64,000 nucleotides of DNA, taken from the NCBI RefSeq assembly GCF_902150045.1, contig NZ_CABFVU010000002.1, positions 608,001-672,000 on the forward strand, in the 5' to 3' direction. Numbering within the stretch: position 1 is the stretch's first letter; every line of letters starts with the position of its first letter. This document shows, piece by piece, positions 7,936 through 15,972 of this stretch. This DNA is from Chitinophaga polysaccharea (lineage in GTDB: Bacteria > Bacteroidota > Bacteroidia > Chitinophagales > Chitinophagaceae). The notes beneath the pieces were generated by a model, which was not told where the DNA came from, made no database searches, and worked only from the letters and a program-made list of their open reading frames with translations. The translations under genes were made by a program, and so were the position numbers.

Positions 7936-9377
7936 ATGAAAAATAAATTATCTGTTTCTCATGTTCTCCTGGTTTTACTTCTTTGGGACTCTTAAATTCA
8001 TGCAAAAAAGAAAACCAAATTCCTGATTCAACAAATCAGCCCAAACAACTCATAGATGATCCATCATTAAAAGTACTCAGTATTTTAAATGACCCCGCTT
8101 ATATGGACATTATAATGAATGAAGCAGCAAAAAGTAATTTTCAAGATTTCTCTTTCTATGAAAAAGTAAGTGCTGAACAAATAAAGATAACATCTGAGCT
8201 AATACGCAAGTATTCATTAGGCTAAGACCCGAATGATGTTATTTTTAAAACTATAGTATCCTATAGGGAAAACTTGATTAAAACTGGAGTAAAAGATGAA
8301 TGGCGTTGGAAATTGTTACCGCAGCCGGATTTAAAAATCAATAACAAGCTTAGTGTGATTGGAGAAAAATCTATGCTTATAAGTAGCAATGGAAATGCCT
8401 TACCTTCAGTCGATGTAAAAGGCATCAATATTTACGTTTGGAGAAACGCTGTGTCGGACCTTGCTTTGAAAATGCAGGTCTGTCCTGAAGGTTATACCCT
8501 TATAATGAGACAATTCGATTATTTGGTAGCTTCGTTCTTTTCTCATGATGTTGAGATTGTTTACGACAAAGAGAATGAGAGAATACAACGCGTGCTATTA
8601 ATGTTTTCAGATTTCTATAATCATGTAATCCCAGCCATAGCACAAAACGCTTGTAGAAAACCTACTCCCGTTCCCTTAGACCCGGGAACTCCCCATCCGA
8701 TCGGAGGTGGAGGTGGTAGTATAACTATTATTAAAAATCCTTGCGACGAAAAGAAAACTATCGACAATAACATGAAAGACCCCGCTTTCAGTAAACCATT
8801 GAATGATTTAAGGGATAAACTTGCAACATCCCCAAACGAATGGGGAGTAGAACAGGTATTAAGTTCTACAGATATCAATAGAAAATGGATTCAAAAGACG
8901 CCCTACTCTGATAATAACGTAGATCGAATACATTCTAATTTCACATGGAATGCGGGGGACGGATATACTATCGGGTTTGCCCACAGCCATCCCTCGGGAA
9001 GCGCCCCTAGTCCGCAGGATATACTTGACCTTGTAGACAAGGCTTTAACCAGTCCAGCGTTTAAGCTCTATCCATCCGATCAGAATTTCTTTATCAATAA
9101 TGCAAGTATTACAGTGGTAACAAAAGACAATAATTATATTATAACGTTGAATGACTGGGATAAGATTAAAACATTATATGAGTCTTTCAAATCAGATCCG
9201 GTCGCCTTTGAAGAAAATTTCCTAAATCAGTCAAATAAGTTGCAGTATGGGTTGGCAGGACTGCTTTCGATATTTGGATCGGCCATAAACATATATGTAG
9301 ATCCACTTGATGGGGGTGGAGTTATTCCAGTAAAATTGGATAATAATTCAAAAAAGCCAGTTGCAACCCCTTGTTAA
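7936..9377 (+). pseudogene. Lipoprotein with JAB/JAMM motif, broken
   Basis: One gene damaged twice. From the ATG at 7936 the signal peptide starts MKNKLSVSHVLLVLL, then a one-base frameshift near 7980 is needed to reach the lipobox LLNSC. A single in-frame TAA at 8223-8225 splits the rest, and the frame is otherwise continuous to 9377. After an N-terminal region of unknown fold come a Pro-rich stretch and the linker PIGGGGGS, then a C-terminal domain with HSHPSGSAPSPQD, which fits the H-x-H...S-x-x-D zinc motif of JAB/JAMM peptidases. A candidate glutamate (EWGVEQ) lies about 45 residues earlier. It is predicted to be surface- or periplasm-anchored and toxin-like. The small secreted gene at 9417 follows and remains intact. 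Confidence 0.75.
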
Positions 9378-9416
9378 TTTTTTATATAATCAATAGTTCC
9401 TTCTTAAATAAATGAC

Positions 9417-9929
9417 ATGAAAAAAATATATTCTTTACTCGTAACTCTAATGACTACTATTGTCTCGTTTTCAAGTTTTGCTCAGGAAGTTGGTAACACT
9501 TCAGCATCATTTCAACTTCCTAAAGGATTTAAGCAGACTCCAGTTACAGAATACAGAACTCTGATAAAAAAGCATTTATCAGTTCCAATGCAGCACTCTG
9601 ATGAAGACATATATTACTACAACGATAAGGGTATTGGGTTGGTTGTACGAGCTGGGGAGCCGAATAGATTTATGCCTGCTAGCCTCAGCGAAAGAAAGCA
9701 AATGTACGATGGTCTTGGGTTTGATAATTATTCGTCTGCTATAGAGATCTTTAATGGAGCGAAATTCTTGATAGTCAAATATACCTTTGGTGGCGGTTGC
9801 TATACCGAGATCGCATCTGATTTAAAGCAGGGTAAATACACTATTATTGTATTAGAATGCAACAAGACGATGTCTGAGGAAGAAAACAGTATTGTAGAGT
9901 CAATCAAAAAAACTGTACGTTTAAAATAA
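9417..9929 (+). CDS. Small secreted protein, candidate immunity partner
   Basis: A 170-residue protein with a clear signal peptide (MKKIYSLLVTLMTTIVSFSS, cleaved after FAQ). No known family is recognised. The mature part starts with SASFQLPKGFKQTP and contains FGGGCYTEIAS. It starts 39 bases after the JAB lipoprotein gene on the same strand, the usual place for an immunity gene after a polymorphic-toxin-like gene. The reading frame is intact although the gene before it is broken. The immunity role is inferred from position only. A secreted or lipoprotein maturation factor is possible. Confidence 0.6.
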   Translation: MKKIYSLLVTLMTTIVSFSSFAQEVGNTSASFQLPKGFKQTPVTEYRTLIKKHLSVPMQHSDEDIYYYNDKGIGLVVRAGEPNRFMPASLSERKQMYDGLGFDNYSSAIEIFNGAKFLIVKYTFGGGCYTEIASDLKQGKYTIIVLECNKTMSEEENSIVESIKKTVRLK

Positions 9930-10079
9930 TTTTTGGGAGTGCACCAGGCACCTGTTCGGCTTTACTCATTCTGGATGTCGTACCTAGATCGGTTCCAGGA
10001 GATAATAAACAGCCACATTCAAAACCTCCGGTTTGTGAAACAAGATTACAGGTAACCGATCAGTTTTGTGTAATGTAAA
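9930..10079 (+). pseudogene. C-terminal gene fragment ending at a half-site
   Basis: After the stop codon of the previous gene an open frame without a start runs about 50 codons: GSAPGTCSALLILDVVPRSV, then PGDNKQPHSKPPVCETRLQV, ending TDQFCVM and TAA. It looks like the 3' tail of a lost gene. Its last codons are the site-like sequence at 10046-10073. No family recognised. Confidence 0.4.
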
Positions 10080-10081
10080 AA
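10028..10081 (+). repeat. Repeat copy with recombinase-like half-site
   Basis: Shares about 54 bases with 11277-11330. Inside it, at 10046-10073, is an imperfect palindrome with left half TTACAGGTAACCGA and right half TCAGTTTTGTGTAA. The right half is identical to that of the perfect palindrome at 7573-7602. Confidence 0.65.
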
Positions 10082-10163
10082 ATATAACACAAAAGTGTCG
10101 TTTTATATTCAGCTGATTGGTTTTGATCACCCTTTTTAGAAATGGCCTGTCTTTATTGGTAGA

Positions 10164-10177
10164 TCAGTTTTGTGTAA
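10164..10177 (+). repeat. Isolated half-site copy
   Basis: TCAGTTTTGTGTAA again, preceded by GA as in the other copies, but with an unrelated left flank (TCTTTATTGGTAGA). It lies 109 bases before the lipoprotein gene at 10286. Confidence 0.55.
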
Positions 10178-10285
10178 TCATGGAAAATATTGAAAATATG
10201 TTTTAACGATTGCACCTGTTCCCTATTTTCTTGCCTTCAATACTGACAGTTATCTTTCTTCAAATATTCACTCAAAATTTATCAA

Positions 10286-10924
10286 ATGTTGAAACAAGGT
10301 TAATTACTCACCATTTTTGCGTTTCTGTTATTTTCTTGCCAAAAGAATACTAAGAATGATTTGCCCACTGAAAAATCGCGTGTTGAAGTTTATAAAATTC
10401 ACGACTATTATAATAGTGACAGCATAGAAATTGAACATCCCGATGGAAAAATTACTCACATAAAAAAAGACAGTCTTCAAATTAAATCTGGAACAATTAA
10501 TTTGAGAAAAATAACAACAGAAACAATATTATATCCTAAAATAACAACCACTCCTATATTTCCACCAACACTTCCAAAAATACCTGAATCTAACACAGAG
10601 GAAAATTTTTTCAGTGGTGTACCTTTTGTTTTTAGTGAAAGTGCAGACGCTGTTTCTCAATATGGCTTAATAACTAGTATTATTAATATTGGTGTTGAAG
10701 TGTACCCAAAGTCGGCTTACTTCACAAGTAATGGACGTGAAGTTACCAGAACTGCCAAAGTTTCGCAAGTAACTTATGACTGTACTCCTTTGTTGCCTGT
10801 ACCAGAAACAATTTTTACCTTGCATTGGATGGTATTTGCTTATTATACTTATACTCCCTATTACCCACCATTAACAAAGCAATTTTATTATGACAAATCA
10901 ACACATATAATAGCAAAAGAATAA
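10286..10924 (+). pseudogene. Lipoprotein, stop codon in signal peptide
   Basis: From ATG at 10286 the frame reads MLKQG, a TAA stop at 10301-10303, then LLTIFAFLLFSC, a textbook signal peptide with lipobox Cys at 10337-10339. The frame then stays open to 10924. One nonsense change therefore breaks an otherwise intact lipoprotein of about 212 residues, unless translation starts at a rare codon after the stop. The mature part has IEHPDGKITHIKKDS, a Pro-rich stretch PPTLPKIPES and a Tyr-rich C-terminus. No family recognised. It is followed after 7 bases by the small gene at 10932, which suggests a pair. Confidence 0.6.
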
Positions 10925-10931
10925 TATTTTT

Positions 10932-11222
10932 ATGAGTAAACTTAAGCCGACTGGCGTCCGCATTGAATTTGAGCCTTTCAACGCTACAATTACTGAACTG
11001 AAGAAAAATGCTTCGCAGAAACATTTTATAATAACTGATGAAATTATTATGGAAAAAATAAAAATTTCTAAAATTGACCTTATCAGATATTATGAAACAG
11101 ACAGGGCACCAGATAACGTTTTTAATGAACTTAGAACACATTTTGGAGATTATTTGAAAGTAAAAATCATTCGGATAATTACGACATCAATAGATGAAAA
11201 TCCAGAATCTGATTTAGATTAG
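10932..11222 (+). CDS. Hypothetical protein, 96 residues
   Basis: Intact small protein with no signal peptide or membrane segment, starting 7 bases after the damaged lipoprotein gene on the same strand. It is rich in Ile, Lys and Glu and ends in an acidic tail. No family recognised. Position suggests a partner of the lipoprotein, but being apparently cytoplasmic it would differ from the secreted partners seen at 9417 and 57958. Confidence 0.55.
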   Translation: MSKLKPTGVRIEFEPFNATITELKKNASQKHFIITDEIIMEKIKISKIDLIRYYETDRAPDNVFNELRTHFGDYLKVKIIRIITTSIDENPESDLD

Positions 11223-11276
11223 AACATAGATAAAATAAGTAAATACTTATAAAAATAAGTAAGCAATATATTTGAT

Positions 11277-11330
11277 CCGTTTTATGAAGCTGGATCACGG
11301 GTAACCGATCAGTTTTATGTAATGCAAAAA
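11277..11330 (+). repeat. Second copy of the 54-base repeat
   Basis: Matches 10028-10081 with scattered changes. The site-like core at 11295-11322 reads TCACGGGTAACCGA on the left and TCAGTTTTATGTAA on the right. Gene debris starts immediately after it. Confidence 0.65.
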
Positions 11331-11455
11331 TCCCAGACGAAGCAAAATCTTTTTATTTAAGGCAGACTGCAATAATTATTAATCCTAATGAAGCTGGATA
11401 TTTAGGAACACCAAATTGGAACAAAACGTTATTTGTCAAAGTTTCGATAAAGTGA
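11330..11455 (+). pseudogene. C-terminal gene fragment after a half-site
   Basis: Open frame of 41 codons without a start: IPDEAKSFYLRQTA, then IIINPNEAGYLGTPNWNK and TLFVKVSIK before TGA. It reads like the tail of a secreted beta-rich protein whose 5' part has been replaced by the repeat. No family recognised. Confidence 0.4.
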
Positions 11456-11486
11456 GTGCATTAAAAATTGCACTTAAAAATTCCGG

Positions 11487-12815
11487 GACACTATCTCATA
11501 AACTGTGTAAATATTAAAAATCGGGGTTTAGCTCTGATTTTTTAATTTTAAAGCATATACAGTTTTATGAAGACAGAAGATTTTTTATCAGACGACTTTC
11601 TGAAGCAGTTTAAAACAGCAGATCAGCTAAACGATTTTCTTGCCCAGATTCAGAAGCGGGGTATTGAAAAGATGTTGGAGGGAGAGCTAGATAGCCATTT
11701 GGGCTATGACAAGCATGAACATAATGATAGTGCCAATAGCCGTAATGGCTATGGTAAGAAGAAGATTAAGACCAGCTATGGTGAATCTGAGATAAAAGTT
11801 CCCAGAGATCGTGATGCTAGCTTTAATCCTATGATCATCCCTAAACGCGAAGGGATGGCTCAGGGCCTGGAAGAGGTAATTGTGTCCTTTTATGCCAAGG
11901 GAATGAGTGTGTCCGACATCGAAGAGCAAATAAGAGAAGTATATAAATTTGACGTTTCCACGGCCACGATCAGCCGCATCACCAGCCGGGTGACAGAAGA
12001 TATTGTCGCCTGGCAAAACCGGCCATTAGAACCGGTTTATCTCATAGTCTGGATGGATGGCATTGTGTTCAAGGTACGGGAGAACAGCAAAGTGGTGAAT
12101 AAAACCGTCTATATCGCTGTCGGCCTAAAGCGGGATGGCCTCAAAGAAGTCCTGGGAATGTGGCTGGGTAAGAATGAATCAGCTGCCTATTGGATGACTG
12201 TACTTACAGATCTGAAGGCCCGTGGCCTGGAAGATATTCTAATTACAGCCACGGATAATCTTAATGGCTTCACTCAGACTATCAAATCGGTGTTCCCTCA
12301 GTCTGCAACTCAGGTTTGTGTCGTACACCAGATACGTAACAGCTGCCGCTATGTAGTCTGGAAAGATAAAAAGGAGTTTACCACCGATATGAAGGATGTT
12401 TATGCTGCACCAACCAGACAGGCTGCCATGGCTGCTCTTGACGCCCTGGATGTTAAATGGAGTACAAAGTATGCATACGCCATCAAAAGCTGGCGCGAAA
12501 ACTGGGAAGACCTGACTGTCTTTTTTGACTTTCCCATGGAGATCAGACAGATCATCTACACGACCAATCTCATCGAAAATCTGAACGGTAAAATTAGAAA
12601 ATATACCAAAAACAAACTATCCTTCCCTACTGATGAAGCTGTCCTTAAATCAGTATACCTGGCTTTACGGGAAGTATCAAAAAAATGGACCATGCCCATT
12701 AGAAACTGGGGCATGGTCCTAAATCAGTTTTTAACTATTTTTGATAAAAGAGTGAGAATCTAATTATTAATTTGATCCCCGATTTTTAAGTTTACACACT
12801 TATTGAAATAGTCCC
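11487..12815 (+). mobile_element. Complete IS256-family insertion sequence
   Basis: A 1329-bp element. Its ends are inverted repeats of about 40 bases that share TGTGTAAA and TTAAAAATCGGGG and align almost without gaps. The 8-bp direct repeat AATTCCGG at 11479-11486 and 12816-12823 is a perfect target duplication of the size expected for IS256. One intact transposase gene fills it. The perfect duplication and intact gene suggest fairly recent insertion. It landed next to a remnant of a related element. Confidence 0.92.
11567..12763 (+). CDS. IS256-family transposase
   Basis: DDE transposase of the mutator-like IS256 family, 398 residues, full length. N-terminal DNA-binding region with SRNGYGKKKIKTSYGESEIK; then MDGIVFKVRE with the first catalytic Asp (D164), TATDNLNGF with the second (D230), the family C-x2-H motif CVVHQIRNS, and NLIENLNGKIRKYTKNKLSF with the catalytic Glu (E337). 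All three catalytic residues are present, so it may be active. Confidence 0.96.
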   Translation: MKTEDFLSDDFLKQFKTADQLNDFLAQIQKRGIEKMLEGELDSHLGYDKHEHNDSANSRNGYGKKKIKTSYGESEIKVPRDRDASFNPMIIPKREGMAQGLEEVIVSFYAKGMSVSDIEEQIREVYKFDVSTATISRITSRVTEDIVAWQNRPLEPVYLIVWMDGIVFKVRENSKVVNKTVYIAVGLKRDGLKEVLGMWLGKNESAAYWMTVLTDLKARGLEDILITATDNLNGFTQTIKSVFPQSATQVCVVHQIRNSCRYVVWKDKKEFTTDMKDVYAAPTRQAAMAALDALDVKWSTKYAYAIKSWRENWEDLTVFFDFPMEIRQIIYTTNLIENLNGKIRKYTKNKLSFPTDEAVLKSVYLALREVSKKWTMPIRNWGMVLNQFLTIFDKRVRI

Positions 12816-12823
12816 AATTCCGG

Positions 12824-13110
12824 ATTAAATCATCTGCTGTTTTAAGCCATTTACGATTCTTACCATTCTTGCGGTTCCCATTTGCCCGCTGCTCGTCATC
12901 CAAATGAGCTTCCATCTCGCCTTCCAGTGCGGTTTCCAGAATATCTTTCAGTAGTGACGCAAAAGCTCCATCTTTGCCAAACAGGGACTTACCAGAGCGC
13001 AGTTGCTCCAATGTCTTCCGTTTGAGTGCTTCGTAGTCAAATTTTCCTTTTGGTTCCATAAAAAAAACTGTATTAAAGATCTTGAATTTTTAATCTTTGA
13101 CACAGTTTAT
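12824..13110 (-). mobile_element. Remnant of a second IS256-family element
   Basis: The minus strand encodes the N-terminus of a different IS256 transposase from ATG at 13059: SGKSLFGKDGAFASLLKDIL, ETALEGEMEAHL and NGNRKNGKNRK. It stops matching after about 75 residues; the frame as it now stands runs on into the end of the complete element. Just upstream, 13078-13110 resembles the terminal inverted repeat of the complete element (AACTGTGTCAAAGATTAAAA on the minus strand). The rest of this element is gone. Confidence 0.75.
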
Positions 13111-13285
13111 TTACAGTCTCAATCTTTACAGAATCTTTTTCGCCTGCAAAGGTTTCCCCTTTTATGCCGGTAATTTCAAAATACTGTTTATCAGGAAGTA
13201 TGACCGGCGGGTTGAGGCAACTGCTGATAAACAGGGAGCAGGCAAGGGGCATGGCGCCAAGCGCGGGGCTTAGATGTTTTTTCAT
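13073..13285 (-). pseudogene. Lipoprotein N-terminus truncated by IS remnant
   Basis: Starts MKKHLSPALGAMPLACSLF with lipobox ISSC, and continues LNPPVILPDKQYFEITGIKG to about residue 58. The remaining residues (KLCQRLKIQDL) are translated from the terminal repeat of the IS remnant, so the original C-terminus is lost. Function unknown. This marks the right edge of the damaged island. Confidence 0.65.
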
Positions 13286-13433
13286 GTGGGGTGTGTATTT
13301 GTTATTAAAATGTGTGAACCGGCTGTTGGCTGTAGGTGTACGGTACAGGAAAATCGGGGTATAGGTATAATGTGAAGATAGTTATAACCGGAGGTTGGGC
13401 AAATCCCTACTTGGGGTTAGTAAAGGGGTAAAA

Positions 13434-13472
13434 AAAACAAAGCCCCGGATGAAGATCCGGGGCTAATCATAC
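13434..13472 (-). terminator. Terminator downstream of glnA
   Basis: Stem AGCCCCGGAT / ATCCGGGGCT with a short loop. On the minus strand it is followed by a T-rich run (complement of AAAAAAACAA), fitting termination of glnA transcription. Confidence 0.8.
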
Positions 13473-13492
13473 ACCAAAACAATCTTACGGTT

Positions 13493-15682
13493 TTATCGCA
13501 AGAAAAGCAGCTCTCTGTATTTAGGCAGTGCCCATTTTTTGTCGTCCACCAGGAACTCCAGTTTATCGGAGTGGTAGCGGATAACATCAAAGTACGGCTT
13601 AATTTTTTCACAGTAGTCAATCGCTTTCTGACGGCTGTCGGTAAGCTTGTTAGCTACCTTACGGGCCTCAATCATAGCCTGTACATTCTCACTGATTACG
13701 TTAATATGTTCAGCTATTTTACCAGCAATTTGTTTTTGAGCTTTTATTGCTTCCTCACCCAGGCCAATTTCTTTCAAACCGTTGATATTAACTACGAGAT
13801 CGTTCAGGTAGCTGATAGCAGACGGGAGGATGGTGTTGGTAGCGAGGTCGCCGATAACGCGGGCTTCGATCTGTACTTTCTTCACATAATCTTCCAGCAG
13901 TATTTCGTGGCGTGCGTGCAGTTCCTTTTCGTTGTAAACGCCGGTTTCAGCATAGAGTTTGGTTGCTTTTGGCGTAACCATTGCATCCAGTGCCTTAGGA
14001 GTGGTTTTTACATTTGGTAAACCTCTTCTTTCAGCTTCTTTTTCCCATTCTTCGCTGTATCCGTCGCCTTCGAACAGTATTTTTTCCGAATCTACAATAT
14101 ATTTCCGAAGAGTTTGCATAATCGCAATCTCTTTTTTCTCGCCTTTTTCGATCAGTGAATCTACCTCAGCTTTGAAGTCAACCAGGGTTTTAGCCATGAT
14201 TGTATTCAGAACGGTCATTGCAGAAGCACAGTTGGCAGAAGAACCTACCGCGCGGAATTCGAACTTGTTGCCGGTGAAAGCAAAAGGAGAAGTACGGTTA
14301 CGGTCGGTGTTATCCAGCAACAGTTCAGGAATATGACGGTGCAGATCCAGTTTCAGGATAGCTTCGTCCTGTTCGTCGAACTTGTTGTTTACACGGTTTT
14401 TAACTTCCTGCAGTACATCGAAGAGGTATTTACCGGTAAATACGGAGATGATAGCAGGAGGTGCTTCGTTGGCGCCCAGACGGAAGTCGTTGCTTGGAGA
14501 AGCAATAGCAGCTCTCATCAGGTCGGCGTAGTCATGCACCGCTTTAATGGTGTTCACAAAGAAAGTGAGGAACATCAGGTTGGTCTTCGGAGTTTTACCG
14601 GGAGCCAGCAGGTTTACACCGGTATCGGTGGACATGCTCCAGTTGTTGTGTTTACCGGAACCGTTGATGCCTGCAAAAGGTTTCTCGTGCAGTAACACTT
14701 TCAGTTTGTGACGTTTTGCCACTTTATTCATTACATCCATCAGCAGGGAGTTGTGGTCTACTGCGATGTTTATTTCTTCAAATATAGGAGCACACTCGAA
14801 CTGGGAAGGAGCTACCTCGTTGTGGCGGGTTCTTAAAGGAATACCCAGTTTGTAGCATTCTACTTCGAAATCGCGCATGTAAGCGTAAGCGCGCTCAGGA
14901 ATGGCGCCGAAGTAGTGGTCTTCCAGCTGCTGTCCTTTGGAAGGAGCATGACCTACTACGGTACGACCGGTCATGATCAGATCCGGACGGGCGTTAGCCA
15001 TAGTTTCATCTACCAGGAAGTATTCCTGTTCCCAACCCAGGGTACCGGTTACTTTGGTAACGTTCTTATCGAAATAGTTACATACGTCTACTGCAGCTTT
15101 ATCCATAGCAGCCAGCGCTTTCAGCAGTGGTGCCTTGTAATCCAGGGATTCGCCGGTGTAGGCAACAAAGATGGTAGGGATGCAGAGTGTTTTACCATAA
15201 TTCTGTTCCAGGATGAAAGCAGGAGAGGACGGATCCCAGGCAGTGTAGCCACGGGCTTCGAAGGTAGCTCTCAGGCCGCCGTTAGGGAAGCTGGAAGCAT
15301 CTGGTTCCTGTTGTACCAGTGCGTCGCCATCAAATGTTTCCAGTGCAGTACCATCACCTTTCAAAGTGAAAAATGAGTCGTGCTTCTCTGCAGTTGTGCC
15401 GGTCAGTGGCTGAAACCAGTGTGTGTAGTGTGTTACACCTTTTTTCATTGCCCATGCCTTCATGCCGGAAGCGATCTGCTCGGACATCTTACGTTCCAGC
15501 TTGGTGCCATTTTTAACAGAGTTCATCAGGCTCTTATAAGCCTCATCGCTCAGATATTCCCGAACAACTTTACCAGAGAAAACATTGCTGCCAAATACTT
15601 CGGTAATTTTACCGTTATGTTCGGTGAGAGTGGAGTCTACGCCAGCTAATCCTTCCAGCGCTTTGAAACGTAACGATGTCAT
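13493..15682 (-). CDS. glnN: Glutamine synthetase type III
   Basis: ATP-dependent synthesis of glutamine from glutamate and ammonia, in the cytoplasm. At 729 residues it is the long GSIII form common in Bacteroidota. The start MTSLRFKAL (15682) is preferred over an upstream in-frame ATG as the usual N-terminus. Conserved stretches include GWEQEYFLVDE, APSQFECAPIFEE, FAGINGSGKHNNWSMSTD and the C-terminal FRAVGSSANCASAM. No regulator is adjacent. The gene is divergent from purL across about 290 bases. Confidence 0.96.
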   Translation of the reverse strand: MTSLRFKALEGLAGVDSTLTEHNGKITEVFGSNVFSGKVVREYLSDEAYKSLMNSVKNGTKLERKMSEQIASGMKAWAMKKGVTHYTHWFQPLTGTTAEKHDSFFTLKGDGTALETFDGDALVQQEPDASSFPNGGLRATFEARGYTAWDPSSPAFILEQNYGKTLCIPTIFVAYTGESLDYKAPLLKALAAMDKAAVDVCNYFDKNVTKVTGTLGWEQEYFLVDETMANARPDLIMTGRTVVGHAPSKGQQLEDHYFGAIPERAYAYMRDFEVECYKLGIPLRTRHNEVAPSQFECAPIFEEINIAVDHNSLLMDVMNKVAKRHKLKVLLHEKPFAGINGSGKHNNWSMSTDTGVNLLAPGKTPKTNLMFLTFFVNTIKAVHDYADLMRAAIASPSNDFRLGANEAPPAIISVFTGKYLFDVLQEVKNRVNNKFDEQDEAILKLDLHRHIPELLLDNTDRNRTSPFAFTGNKFEFRAVGSSANCASAMTVLNTIMAKTLVDFKAEVDSLIEKGEKKEIAIMQTLRKYIVDSEKILFEGDGYSEEWEKEAERRGLPNVKTTPKALDAMVTPKATKLYAETGVYNEKELHARHEILLEDYVKKVQIEARVIGDLATNTILPSAISYLNDLVVNINGLKEIGLGEEAIKAQKQIAGKIAEHINVISENVQAMIEARKVANKLTDSRQKAIDYCEKIKPYFDVIRYHSDKLEFLVDDKKWALPKYRELLFLR

Positions 15683-15902
15683 GCTGTAAATTATTTTACA
15701 CAAAAGAACGCATACATCGCTATAAATACAAATAAATTGTTCATTTTAACTGAAAAATTACATTTAGCTATTTAAAATGGCCATTTTTTTATCATTTCAT
15801 CAAATATTCAGAGTGGATAGACTTTAAATCTGATGAATTTAAAAATAAATAATATGATAGCGGGCTGCAAAGAAACAGCAGAAAAGCCACCAGAGGGTTC
15901 TC

Positions 15903-15933
15903 TTGGCATTTGAAGGAAAATCATTTACTTTTG
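15903..15933 (+). promoter_or_regulatory. Promoter for purL
   Basis: TTGG at 15903 and TACTTTTG (TAnnTTTG type) at 15926-15933 with about 20 bases between. The start codon at 15973 is 39 bases downstream. Confidence 0.5.
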
Positions 15934-15972
15934 CGACTTCTTTTAAACATCTCGTTTTTTATACTTAAATAC

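Noticed and set aside
8950..9030. RadC-type DNA repair protein
   Set aside because: The HSHP motif is similar, but the protein is a lipoprotein with a Pro/Gly linker and lacks the RadC helix-hairpin-helix region.
11485..12815. IS256 ends set at GGGAC on both sides
   Set aside because: That choice gives no matching flanks. Moving the left end by two bases gives a perfect 8-bp duplication, AATTCCGG, and an ungapped repeat alignment.
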